From NCBI RefSeq assembly GCF_001864835.1, contig NZ_MJGI01000004.1, positions 1 through 64,000 on the forward strand: 64,000 nt of DNA, in the 5' to 3' direction. This document shows, piece after piece, positions 46,115 through 55,679 of the stretch. This DNA comes from Curtobacterium sp. MCBA15_001. GTDB taxonomy: Bacteria > Actinomycetota > Actinomycetes > Actinomycetales > Microbacteriaceae. Made by a program: the position numbers and the translations under genes. Numbering within the stretch: position 1 is the stretch's first letter; each line of letters starts with the position of its first letter. The notes under the pieces were generated by a model that saw nothing but the letters and a program-made list of their open reading frames with translations, did no database searches and was not told where the DNA came from.

Positions 46115-49100
46115 ATGCTGCCTGCCCACCGGGGCACCCCTGTGCCCGCGCGCCGTCCTGGCGTCCGTTCCCTCGCGCTGTTGGCAACCGCCCTGCTGGT
46201 GGGTGCTGGTCTCAGCACCGCGACGGCCGTCGTCGCCGCAACCCCGGCCTCCGCTGCGGTGACCGCCACCACCGACGGCCACTTCGTCTGCGACCAGAAC
46301 ACGCTCTACGCGTCGGACAGCACCGGCAAGGTCATCGCGATCGACATCAGCTCGGGCGCCTCGAAGGGCTCGACGGTCGACGTCGCGGCCCTCGGCACCC
46401 AGGCGAACAACGGCCTCGGCATCTCCCGCGAGGGCACCGCGCTGTACGCGGCGTCGAACAACGCGAGCGCGACGCTGCGCTCCTTCGACCCGGCGACGGG
46501 TACGGCGTCGGCGCCGATCCCCACGGACAAGACGCGTGTCGTCATCCGCGGTGCGGTCGACCCGGTGTCGGGCATCTACTACTACGGCGACAACACCGGC
46601 TGGCTCGGCGCGTACGACCCGGCCAAGCAGCAGTACCTCGGGCAGGTCGGCCAGATCAACGGCCTCAAGGCGGGCAACGGCGACTTCGCGTTCAGCTCGC
46701 AGGGCCTGATGTTCATCGTCGCCGCGGACACGGTCTACCGCCTGGACAGCGAGACGGTCCCGACCACGCCGGGGTCGACGGCCCTGACGACGACCAAGAT
46801 CGCGACGCTGCCGGCCGGCACGAACAGCCCGGGCATCGCGTTCTCGTCCGACGGCTACCTGTACGTGTCGAACACCGCCACGGCCAACGGCACGTCCACG
46901 ACGACGATCTACCAGCTCGACCCCACCTCGGGCACGCCGGTCCGGAACTTCCCGGTCGCCGGCAACTTCAGCGCCAGCGACCTGGCGACCTGCAACTACG
47001 CCGACACGGTCACCGGCAAGGCGAGCGTCGACGCGCGCTGGAACACCGGCGACCAGTTCGGCCTCGCCATCTCCGGTGACGGCATCACCACCGCCAACTC
47101 CGGCACGAGCGCGACCACGAGCGGCTCGGACACCGGCGTGCAGGCGCAGAAGGCCGGCGCCATCCTGGTGACCCCGGACAAGCACTACACGGTGACGCAG
47201 ACCGCGGCGGGCACCACCGACCTGGCGAACTACGCGACGACGTGGACCGCGAAGGACGTCACCGGCGGCGCCACGGTCGCGACGGGCACCGGGAACACCG
47301 CGTCCTTCACGTTCCCGCACGCGGTCTCGTCGAACGGCACCGACGTCGTCGTCACCTTCCAGAACGTCCTGCAGCGCACACACGTCGCGACGAAGCCGGA
47401 CACCGGGGTCGCCGAGACGGGGGAGACCCTGACGGTCCCCGCGGCGCAGGGCGTGCTGGCGAACGACACCGGTGACGGGCTGGGCGTCGTGTCGAACACG
47501 AAGCCGGCGCACGGCACCGCGACGGTGAACTCCGACGGCTCGTACACGTACACCCCCGATGCCGGGTACTCCGGCACGGACTCGTTCACCTACACGGCGC
47601 AGGACGGCTCCGGCCGGACCGCGACCGGCACCGTGACGATCACGGTGACCCCCACCTCGGCGGACGACGCCATCACCGTGCACGCGGGGTCGACCGCGAA
47701 GGCCGACGCCGCGTCGGGGCTGCTGTCGAACGACACCGGCGACGGGCTGCAGGTCGTCGCCAACACCCAGCCCGCGCACGCCACCGTGACCGTGGCGGCC
47801 GACGGCAGCTACGGCTACACGCCGGCGAAGGGCTTCTCGGGACCGGACTCCTTCACCTACACGGCACAGGACACGAAGGGCCACCAGACCACCGCCACCG
47901 TGACGGTGACCGTGGTGCCGACCGCGGGGGCGGACACGCTCGCCGCGACGGCCGGGACGGCGACCACCGGAGCCGCACCGGGCCTCCTGGCCGACGACCA
48001 GGGCACCGACCTGCACGTCGCGGCGGCCACGCAGCCCGCGCACGGCTCCGTCGCCGTGGGTGCGGACGGGTCGTACACCTACACCCCGGCCGACGGCTTC
48101 TCCGGGACGGACCAGTTCGACTACACCGTCACCGACGGCACCTCGAGCGACACCGTGACGGTCACCGTGCACGTCGCACCGAAGGCCGTGGACGACGCCG
48201 CCACGACCACGGCCGGTTCGCCCGTCGTCACGACGTCCCGCGCGGACGGCGTCCTGGGCAACGACCTCGGCACCGGGCTGACCCTCGTGGGGAACTCCAC
48301 CCCGTCGCACGGGTCCCTCGAGCTCGACCGGACGACCGGCGCCTACCGGTACACCCCGGCCGACGGGTTCTCGGGCACCGACACCTTCACCTACTCGGCG
48401 CAGGACGCCGCCGGTGCCCTCACCTCGGCGACGGTCACGCTGACGGTGGTCCCCGCCGCGGCGGACGACACCGCCACCACGCCGGCCAACGTCCCCGTGA
48501 CGATCCCCGTGCAGGCGAACGACCGCGGCCAGCAGCTGACGACCACGATCGTGGGCGCCCCGACGGCGGGCGTCGCGGTGGTCGCCGACGACGGTTCGGT
48601 CGACTACACGCCCGACACCGGGACCTCGGGCACGGACCACTTCACGTACACGGTGACCGACGGGACCGGCCTGGTCTCGCGCACCGCGACCGTGACCGTG
48701 ACCGTGACGCCCCGCGCGCTGCCGGACCACGCGGCGACCACGGCCGACCAGCCCGTGACCGTCCCGGCCTCGACGCTGACGGGGAACGACGTCGGCACCG
48801 GGCTGCACGTCACGGACGTCCGTGACCCGGAGAACGGCACGGTGGCGCTCGACGCCGACGGCGACCCGGTCTTCACCCCGGCCGCCGGGTTCTCCGGCAC
48901 CGCGTCGTTCTGGTACGACGTGACCGACGGCTCCGGCCAGACCGCTTCGAGCTGGGTCGTCGTGATCGTCGGCCCGATGGCGACACCCGACACCGCGACC
49001 GCGGCAGCCGGGTCGACGCTCACCGTGTCGGCGGTGGACGGCGTCCTGTCGAACGACCGCGGCACCGGCCTGACCGCGACGGTCGACGAGGAGCCCCTGC

Positions 49101-51565
49101 ACGGCACGCTCGCGCTGGGCTCCGACGGGTCGTACACGTACACGCCGAAGGACGGGTGGTCCGGGCCGGACTCGTTCACGTACACGGCCACGGACGGGGA
49201 GGGCGGCAAGTCGACCGGCCTGGTCAGCATCACCGTGAAGCCGACGACCGAGCCCGACGCCCTCACCACGACGGCGAACACCCCGGTCACCGTGACCTCG
49301 CGCGACCTGACGACGAACGACCACGGCACCGGGCTGACCGTCACCGCGGTCCGCGGCGCCGGCACCGGGACGGTCGTCCGGAACAGCGACGGCACCGTGA
49401 CCTACACGCCGGCACCGGGGACCTCGGGCACGGACACCTTCACGTACGAGGTGACCGGCGCGAACGGCAACACCGCGACGGGCACCGTCACCGTGACGAT
49501 CGACCCCGTGGTCGCCGCGTCCGGCAGCACGGCCACCGCCGACGGCGAGCTCGTCGTGCCCGCGGACCAGGGCGTGCTCGCCGGAGCGGTCGGCACCGGC
49601 CTGTCGGCTGTCTCGGCGACGGACCCGTCCCACGGCTCGGTCGTCGTCGCGAAGGACGGCGGCTACACCTACACGCCGACCGCCGGGTACTCCGGGCCGG
49701 ACACGTTCGACGTGACGGTCAAGGACGACTCGGGCAACATCGCCACCGCGACGGTGACCATCACCGTGGCGCCGAAGGCCCTCGCCGACGCTGCCCGCAC
49801 CACCGCGGGCACGCCGGTCGACGTGCCGGTCACCCGGAACGACAGCGGGACCGACCTGCGCGTCACCGCGGTCGGCCCGGTCACGGCGTCCGGTGCGGCT
49901 GACGGTGCCGCGGTCGGCACCGTGTCGATCTCCGGCCCGGGCACCGTCACCTTCGTCCCCGCCGACGGGTTCTCGGGCACGGCGACGTCCACCGTCACCG
50001 TGACCGACGCCACCGGAGGCACCGCCACCGCGACCGTCACCGTCGTCGTGACCCCGGTCGCGGTCGACGACGCACTGAGCACCCCGGCCGGCACCCCGCT
50101 GTCGATCCCGTCGGCCACGCTCACCGGCAACGACCACGGCACCGGCATGCACGTCACCGGACACGGGGACGCGGCACACGGCACCGTGACCGAGGACGCC
50201 GACGGCGGTCTGGTCTACACCCCCGCCGACGGCACCTCGGGCACCGACCGCTTCACCTACACGGTGACGGACGCCTCGGGGCAGACGACCACGGCGACGG
50301 TCACCGTGCTCGTCGGCACCCGCGCGGTCGACCACGAGGCGACCACCCGGACGAACGGCACCGTGACGACCTCCACCGCCACGGGCGTGCTGACGGGCGA
50401 CTCCGGCACGGCGCTCCGGGCATCGGTCGACCGGAAGCCCGCGCACGGCACGCTCGTGCTGGCCGCGGACGGGTCGTACACGTACACCCCGGCCGAGGAC
50501 TGGTCGGGCGTCGACTCCTTCACCTACACGGCGACCGACGCCGAGGGCGGCACCGCCACCGGCCTGGTCACGATCACCGTCGTGCCGACCGTCCGTGACG
50601 ACAGCGCACGGACCAGCGCGGGCCGCACCCTCACGGTGCGCGGACCGGGCGTGCTCGGCAACGACCGCGGCAGTGCGCTGCGCGTCGTCCGTGTCGCCGC
50701 CGCCGCCCACGGGACGGTCGGCATCGCGGCGGACGGCACGCTGGTCTACACGCCCGCCGACGGGTTCTCCGGGGTCGACGAGGTCACCTACACCGCCCAG
50801 GACGCGTCCGGGCAGCAGGTCGACGGCACGGTGACGATCACGGTCGGGATCACCGCCGCTGACGACTCCGGCACCACGGTCGCCGGCGTGGCCGTCGTCC
50901 GGGACGCCCGACACGGGCTGCTCGGCAACGACCTGGGCACCGGCCTGACCGCAGCGATCGCGAAGCGGCCCGTGCACGGCACCGTGCGTCTGGCCCGGGA
51001 CGGTTCGTACGTGTACACGCCGGCCGCCGGGTTCACCGGGACGGACGCCTTCACCTACACGGTGACGGACGCCTCGGGGCAGAGCACCACCGCCACGGCC
51101 ACGATGACGGTCGTCGCCCACGCGGTCGCGACGGACGACTCGGTGACGGGGCAGAAGGGCGCGGCGGTCACGATCATCCCGCTCGACAACGACAGCCCCA
51201 CCGGCGGCGCGACCTTCCAGCGGGCGTCCCTGCACCTGCTCGACCCGGCGACCGGCGCGAGCGTCGACCGCCTGGTCGTCGACGGGCGGGGCACGTGGAC
51301 CGTGGCCGACGGGGTGGTCACCTTCACCCCGACGGCGGATCACATCGGCACGCTGCAGATCGGCTACGTCGTGACGGACAGCGACGGGCAGGTCGTCCAG
51401 GCGACCATCACCGCGGTCTACCCGGTCGGGCTCGCAGCGAAGCTGCACGCCGCACAGCTCGCCTTCACGGGCGCGACCGGGCTGGTCGGGCTCGGCCTGG
51501 CAGCGCTCGCGCTGCTGCTCGGCGGGTTCGCGCTGATGCTGCGTCGACGCCAGCAGCGCGCCTGA
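46115..51565 (+). CDS. Giant LAFTG-anchored surface protein with tandem Ig-like repeats
   Basis: A 1816-residue protein. A signal peptide (about residues 15-48, RRPGVRSLALLATALLVGAG to ASA) is followed by a beta-propeller-like head (about 50-320, YASDSTGKVIAIDISSG and repeated SSDGYLYVSN-like strands) and a ~110-residue DUF11-like module. Fourteen Ig-like repeats of about 85-90 residues come next, each with SYTYTP-x2-GFSG-x-DSFTYT. A divergent last repeat and LAFTGATG, a helix and RRRQQR end the protein. It should be covalently attached to the cell wall by a class E sortase, as a long adhesin or stalk. ATG 46115 places the signal peptide at the start; the longer ORF from 45935 does not. Confidence 0.85.
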   Translation: MLPAHRGTPVPARRPGVRSLALLATALLVGAGLSTATAVVAATPASAAVTATTDGHFVCDQNTLYASDSTGKVIAIDISSGASKGSTVDVAALGTQANNGLGISREGTALYAASNNASATLRSFDPATGTASAPIPTDKTRVVIRGAVDPVSGIYYYGDNTGWLGAYDPAKQQYLGQVGQINGLKAGNGDFAFSSQGLMFIVAADTVYRLDSETVPTTPGSTALTTTKIATLPAGTNSPGIAFSSDGYLYVSNTATANGTSTTTIYQLDPTSGTPVRNFPVAGNFSASDLATCNYADTVTGKASVDARWNTGDQFGLAISGDGITTANSGTSATTSGSDTGVQAQKAGAILVTPDKHYTVTQTAAGTTDLANYATTWTAKDVTGGATVATGTGNTASFTFPHAVSSNGTDVVVTFQNVLQRTHVATKPDTGVAETGETLTVPAAQGVLANDTGDGLGVVSNTKPAHGTATVNSDGSYTYTPDAGYSGTDSFTYTAQDGSGRTATGTVTITVTPTSADDAITVHAGSTAKADAASGLLSNDTGDGLQVVANTQPAHATVTVAADGSYGYTPAKGFSGPDSFTYTAQDTKGHQTTATVTVTVVPTAGADTLAATAGTATTGAAPGLLADDQGTDLHVAAATQPAHGSVAVGADGSYTYTPADGFSGTDQFDYTVTDGTSSDTVTVTVHVAPKAVDDAATTTAGSPVVTTSRADGVLGNDLGTGLTLVGNSTPSHGSLELDRTTGAYRYTPADGFSGTDTFTYSAQDAAGALTSATVTLTVVPAAADDTATTPANVPVTIPVQANDRGQQLTTTIVGAPTAGVAVVADDGSVDYTPDTGTSGTDHFTYTVTDGTGLVSRTATVTVTVTPRALPDHAATTADQPVTVPASTLTGNDVGTGLHVTDVRDPENGTVALDADGDPVFTPAAGFSGTASFWYDVTDGSGQTASSWVVVIVGPMATPDTATAAAGSTLTVSAVDGVLSNDRGTGLTATVDEEPLHGTLALGSDGSYTYTPKDGWSGPDSFTYTATDGEGGKSTGLVSITVKPTTEPDALTTTANTPVTVTSRDLTTNDHGTGLTVTAVRGAGTGTVVRNSDGTVTYTPAPGTSGTDTFTYEVTGANGNTATGTVTVTIDPVVAASGSTATADGELVVPADQGVLAGAVGTGLSAVSATDPSHGSVVVAKDGGYTYTPTAGYSGPDTFDVTVKDDSGNIATATVTITVAPKALADAARTTAGTPVDVPVTRNDSGTDLRVTAVGPVTASGAADGAAVGTVSISGPGTVTFVPADGFSGTATSTVTVTDATGGTATATVTVVVTPVAVDDALSTPAGTPLSIPSATLTGNDHGTGMHVTGHGDAAHGTVTEDADGGLVYTPADGTSGTDRFTYTVTDASGQTTTATVTVLVGTRAVDHEATTRTNGTVTTSTATGVLTGDSGTALRASVDRKPAHGTLVLAADGSYTYTPAEDWSGVDSFTYTATDAEGGTATGLVTITVVPTVRDDSARTSAGRTLTVRGPGVLGNDRGSALRVVRVAAAAHGTVGIAADGTLVYTPADGFSGVDEVTYTAQDASGQQVDGTVTITVGITAADDSGTTVAGVAVVRDARHGLLGNDLGTGLTAAIAKRPVHGTVRLARDGSYVYTPAAGFTGTDAFTYTVTDASGQSTTATATMTVVAHAVATDDSVTGQKGAAVTIIPLDNDSPTGGATFQRASLHLLDPATGASVDRLVVDGRGTWTVADGVVTFTPTADHIGTLQIGYVVTDSDGQVVQATITAVYPVGLAAKLHAAQLAFTGATGLVGLGLAALALLLGGFALMLRRRQQRA
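47395..51108 (+). repeat. Fourteen tandem Ig-like domain repeats inside the giant protein
   Basis: Coding repeats of roughly 255-275 bases. Each has an NDxGTGL turn, a HGT-x-V strand and an SYTYTP-x2-GFSG-x-DSFTYT core; some units vary this (units 6, 9 and 10 are the least typical). Copies differ enough at the DNA level to limit recombination, yet share long blocks, so repeat number may vary between strains. Confidence 0.8.
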
Positions 51566-51585
51566 CGTCCAACGGCTGACGGACA

Positions 51586-51633
51586 GGAGGCCCGGATCAC
51601 CCCCGCCACACGGCGGACGTGATCCGGGCCTCC
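51586..51633. terminator. GGGAGGC-family hairpin after the giant gene
   Basis: GGAGGCCCGGATCAC (51586-51600) pairs perfectly with GTGATCCGGGCCTCC (51619-51633). The left arm extended by one base (GGAGGCCCGGATCACC) is one mismatch from the 16-mer at 58678. Serves the giant gene and the converging peroxiredoxin gene. Confidence 0.75.
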
Positions 51634-51780
51634 CGTCCGTCGCTGCGTGGGGCGGGTGCTGCGGGGCGGGGCGGCGCGTCTGCGGGGTGGTGTCGGCGGG
51701 CCGCCGATCCCGAACGACATGACCGCTGTCGTACGACAGCGGTGTCGTCGCGGGGACCGCGACTGCCTCTGCCGGCGGGT

Positions 51781-52440
51781 TCAGTCCAGCGCGTCGACCG
51801 CGGCCAGGACGGTCGCGACCTCGGTCCGCCGGGTGTAGTCGACCTGCACGTCGGCGAACCGGACGACCCCGGCTGCGTCGAGGACGAAGACCGACGGGAA
51901 CGGGATCGCCGCCGTGGCGTCGGCATTGCTGTCAGCGACGTCGAAGCCCAGCGCGGTGTGGGCCTGACGAGCCTCCGGGCTCGGGGCGGTGACGATGCCG
52001 AGCGCGGACGCCAGGGCGTTGGACGGGTCGGACAGCACCGGGAAGGCCAGCTCCCCGTTCGCGATCGCCTGTTCCGACCCTTCGGGCGTCTGCGGCGAGA
52101 CCGCGACGAGCTGGACGCCACGTGCGGTCAGTCCGGGCAGCAGGTCCTGCTGGTAGGTGCGGAGCGTGAGGTTGCAGTACGGGCACCAGGCGCCGCGGTA
52201 GAACACGATCACGGCCGGCGTGCCGTCGAGCACGTCGGCCAGGGCAACCGACTGCCCGATCGGCGTCACCAGGGTGGCGTCGGGGAACCGCTCACCGACG
52301 CCCCGAGCGTCTGCCGGGACGCCCTCGGCGCGGAGGGCGGCCTGCTCCTGGTCGAACACGGCTGACAGGGACGGGCCGATCTGGGCGGTGAAGCCCTCGT
52401 TGAACGAGGTGACCTGGTCGGCGAGCAGCGGTTCGGGCAT
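51781..52440 (-). CDS. Peroxiredoxin-like (AhpC/TSA) protein
   Basis: A 219-residue thioredoxin-fold protein. FYRGAWCPYCNLTLR (about residues 80-94) has a CPYC redox pair, unlike the single-Cys TxxC of classical peroxiredoxins. The N-terminal 60 residues are helical. Family members act as cytosolic thiol peroxidases or oxidoreductases. ATG 52440 has GGAG upstream; the longer frame to 52491 is not needed. Confidence 0.85.
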   Translation of the reverse strand: MPEPLLADQVTSFNEGFTAQIGPSLSAVFDQEQAALRAEGVPADARGVGERFPDATLVTPIGQSVALADVLDGTPAVIVFYRGAWCPYCNLTLRTYQQDLLPGLTARGVQLVAVSPQTPEGSEQAIANGELAFPVLSDPSNALASALGIVTAPSPEARQAHTALGFDVADSNADATAAIPFPSVFVLDAAGVVRFADVQVDYTRRTEVATVLAAVDALD

Positions 52441-52564
52441 CGGGGACTCCTGCAGCAGTGGACCGGCGCGGGTCGCCGGTTCCCGGAGCATAGGCAGACC
52501 GGTCCGGCCCAGGACAGGGCGGCGTCACGTGGTGTCACACGGGCGCGAGCGCGGTGCGCGCGGG

Positions 52565-53350
52565 TCAGAAGAGGGTGGCGCTGCCGCCCGCCGACGGGGA
52601 CACGGCGGAGGGGTCCACCGGCTCGATCAGCTGCGGGCCGTCGTTGCGCACGCTGTTGACGGTGCGCGCCACCTCGTACTGCTGCAGACCCGCCGCGACC
52701 GCGAGCGACTCGTGGTCCAGCAGCGCGAGCAGCTCGTCGGGGGAACGGTCGTCGTCCGCCCCGCCGAGCCACGCGTCGTAGCCGTCCGGAGTGAGGAACG
52801 CCGGCATGCGGTCATGCACCTCGCCCGGGGCGACGTGGGCGTCCCGCGTGATGATCGCCAGCGAGAGCCGCCACTTGTCCGGGTCGTCCTCGGGCTTGGT
52901 CGGGTCGGGCCAGGCGCTCACGACACCGGCCATCGCCAGCGCGCCGCCGGGTTCGTGGACGAAGTGGGGCTCCTTGCCGTCCTCGCGCACGACCCACTCG
53001 TAGTAGCCGAGGGCCGGCACGATGCACCGGTTCGTCGCGAAGGCGCGCTTGAACATCCCGCTCGTGGCGACGGTCTCGATCCGGGCGTTGATCGGCTTCG
53101 GGCGCTGCTTGGTGAAGTCCTTCGCCCAGCTCGGCACGAAGCCCCAGCTGATGCGGGGGAGTTCGCGCTCACCATGCCGCTGCCGTACCGCGGCGACGGG
53201 GTCGGTCGGCGCGACGTTCCAGCTCGGGACCAGGCCCGTGCCGACGACGCCCGTGTCCTCGTCCACGTGCTCGGTGCGGTCGGCGAGCTCGCCGAGCAGT
53301 TCGGGGAGCAGGTCGGCGGTGGTGTCGGAGACGACGAAGCGGCCACACAT
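52565..53350 (-). CDS. SOS response-associated peptidase (SRAP, HMCES/YedK-like)
   Basis: A 261-residue protein. Catalytic Cys2 in MCGRF, WNVAPTD, PKPINARIET (about residue 88), CIVPALGYYEW with catalytic Glu (about 120) and EVHDRMPAFL with catalytic His (about 190). SRAP proteins form a crosslink with abasic sites in single-stranded DNA, protecting it in replication. ATG 53350. Confidence 0.92.
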   Translation of the reverse strand: MCGRFVVSDTTADLLPELLGELADRTEHVDEDTGVVGTGLVPSWNVAPTDPVAAVRQRHGERELPRISWGFVPSWAKDFTKQRPKPINARIETVATSGMFKRAFATNRCIVPALGYYEWVVREDGKEPHFVHEPGGALAMAGVVSAWPDPTKPEDDPDKWRLSLAIITRDAHVAPGEVHDRMPAFLTPDGYDAWLGGADDDRSPDELLALLDHESLAVAAGLQQYEVARTVNSVRNDGPQLIEPVDPSAVSPSAGGSATLF

Positions 53351-53433
53351 GCGCCCAGTGTGCTCGCCGCCGCCGACAGGCGTGCGGCGGTGGAGGCCGG
53401 CGGGCGACCCGGCGGACCCGCGCGCACGTCGCG

Positions 53434-54021
53434 TCAGGGGAGCGGGGCGAGCGACTCCGCGGTCCGACGCGCACGCTCGGCGCGCCCGAGCTTGAGCAGG
53501 GCCCCCGGCAGGTTCGCCGCGTACACGACCAACAGCACCGGCCACAGGCGCGTGGCCCCCATCACCGCACCAGCGGTGCCCGCGAGGAAGCCGGCCGCGA
53601 GCGCCGTGGTGCCGCGCACGATGTCGAGGGTCACCCCTCGTCGGAGGAGCGCCGTGTCGGTCAGCACCGCCTCGCGGTCGTCCTGGTCCATCATCGGCGG
53701 CCGACGTCCGAGGTACGGCTGGACGGACCACCGGACGGTCCGGGCGGTGTCGGCACGGACCTGGCGACCGTTGATCGTCGCGCGCGGCTCGACCGGTCGG
53801 CTGAGTGGACAGCACGCGAACGCCGCCAGCCCGACGGCGACCGTGAACAGCGCCACGACCACCACCGAGCCCGCCCAGTGGGTCGCGACTTCGAGCGCCG
53901 TCAGACCCGCGGCAGCGAGCACCGTGGCCAGGACGGCGACCACGACCGCGCGACGCAAGCGCTCGGGCGCGACGACGTCACCGACGTGCCGCCAGAAGGT
54001 CTGCCACCCGAGTCGGAGCAT
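53434..54021 (-). CDS. Membrane protein of unknown function, tandem paralog A
   Basis: A 195-residue protein. LGWQTFWRHVGDVVAPERLRRAVVV is followed by two hydrophobic helices (about 25-72), a soluble loop with YLGRRPPMMDQDDREAVL and two more helices (about 130-165). It resembles the next gene in the start, the loop with a D-x2-AVL and the end GRAERARR, suggesting tandem duplication. Six bases separate the genes. Function unknown. Confidence 0.75.
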   Translation of the reverse strand: MLRLGWQTFWRHVGDVVAPERLRRAVVVAVLATVLAAAGLTALEVATHWAGSVVVVALFTVAVGLAAFACCPLSRPVEPRATINGRQVRADTARTVRWSVQPYLGRRPPMMDQDDREAVLTDTALLRRGVTLDIVRGTTALAAGFLAGTAGAVMGATRLWPVLLVVYAANLPGALLKLGRAERARRTAESLAPLP

Positions 54022-54027
54022 CGCGCG

Positions 54028-54708
54028 CTACCGGTCGTCGCCGGGCAGGGCGAGCTTCGACCCGGACGGGGTACCCGGACGCCCGGGTCGCACGGGACCC
54101 GGGGTGCGCTGTGGCGGGACGTCGGGCAGAGCCGCTGCCAGTGCGCGGGCCCGTTCGACACGGCCGAGCCGGCCCACGTCGCTCACGACGCGGACGACCA
54201 CGATCAGCGACACCCAGACCGGCCAGGCTCCTGGTACCTGGAGCAGGGCCACGGCGCTGAACGCCAGGACCGCCACGACCGAGACCAGGACGGCGCGGTA
54301 CACCTCGGGCACCACGCCGGCACGGACGACGTCGGCCTCGCGCAGGACGGCGGCACGGTCCGCGGGGGCGATCGTCGGCGCGGGCCCACTGCGGAAGTAC
54401 CGCTCGATCGGATCCGGCGCCTGCATGCCCATGCCGGACCAGTACACCCGCGAGCCGTCGACCGTCCGGGGGCGCAGCGGGACCAGGGCCGCGCCGAACA
54501 CCCCGACCGCCAGGGCGAGCAGGACGAGCGCGACCACCGCGACGGCGCTGCCGAGGTCCGGCCAGCCGAACGCCAGTCCGGTCGCGACCAGCCCAGCGGC
54601 GGCCACGACGGCGACGACGACGCCCACGAGCACCGATCGACGGCGACGATCCGCAGGGACGGCCCGCCCGACGTGGTCGCGGAAGACACGCCACCCCAAC
54701 GAGTACAT
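54028..54708 (-). CDS. Membrane protein of unknown function, tandem paralog B
   Basis: A 226-residue protein with the same layout as paralog A: LGWRVFRDHVGRAVPADRRRRSVLV, two helices, a loop with YFRSGPAPTIAPADRAAVLREADVV, two helices, GRVERARAL, and then a basic, Pro-rich cytosolic tail of about 30 residues missing from A. First gene of the pair. Function unknown. Confidence 0.75.
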   Translation of the reverse strand: MYSLGWRVFRDHVGRAVPADRRRRSVLVGVVVAVVAAAGLVATGLAFGWPDLGSAVAVVALVLLALAVGVFGAALVPLRPRTVDGSRVYWSGMGMQAPDPIERYFRSGPAPTIAPADRAAVLREADVVRAGVVPEVYRAVLVSVVAVLAFSAVALLQVPGAWPVWVSLIVVVRVVSDVGRLGRVERARALAAALPDVPPQRTPGPVRPGRPGTPSGSKLALPGDDR

Positions 54709-54829
54709 GCCCCCTGTGTACTCGCGCCGCGCCCGGACACGCCCGGCCTGCGGGACACCGTGCGGGACCCCGCCGCGGCCGTGCGGGTCGCATCAGCGAT
54801 CGTCCAGGCAGGGGCGCTCACCTGCTGCC

Positions 54830-55255
<426 letters not shown>

Positions 55256-55281
55256 CCCGGCTGCCTGGCACGCTGATCGGC

Positions 55282-55665
55282 ATGGACCCCGCGTCGCGCT
55301 GCCCCTGCCTGAGCGGGAACCCGTACGGCGAGTGCTGCGGCCCCCTGCACGACGGGGCCGCGGCACCCACCGCCGAGCGGCTGATGCGGTCGCGGTTCTC
55401 GGCCTTCGCCCTCGGCCTGCCCGAGTACCTGCTCCGGACGTGGCACCCGACCACGCGTCCGGCCACGCTCGAGCTCGACCCGGACCAGCGATGGACGCGG
55501 CTCGACGTCACGGCGACCCGGTCGGGAGGCCCGTTCGACTCCCGGGGCACGGTCGCCTTCCGCGCATGGTGGCGCACCGACACCGAGCGTGGCACGCTCG
55601 AGGAGACGAGCGAGTTCGTCCGCGAGCACGGCCGCTGGTCCTACGTGGACGGCACCGTCACCTGA
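55282..55665 (+). CDS. YchJ-family SEC-C metal-binding protein
   Basis: A 127-residue protein. CPCLSGNPYGECCGP at residues 8-22 is the YchJ/SEC-C zinc motif. A Y/F-x6-L-x-T-WHP segment (LRTWHPTTRP, about 51) and the conserved RWTRLDV and FRAWW complete the family pattern. Role unknown; members are thought to be NTF2-like with a zinc knuckle. Confidence 0.85.
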   Translation: MDPASRCPCLSGNPYGECCGPLHDGAAAPTAERLMRSRFSAFALGLPEYLLRTWHPTTRPATLELDPDQRWTRLDVTATRSGGPFDSRGTVAFRAWWRTDTERGTLEETSEFVREHGRWSYVDGTVT

Positions 55666-55679
55666 CACGGAAGGGCACC

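Noticed and set aside
46022-51448. Open frame of 1808 codons antisense to the giant surface protein
   Set aside because: Codon-position GC bias favours the plus strand, the antisense product is Arg/Val/Gly-rich without domains, and the plus frame has a signal peptide, repeats and a sorting motif.
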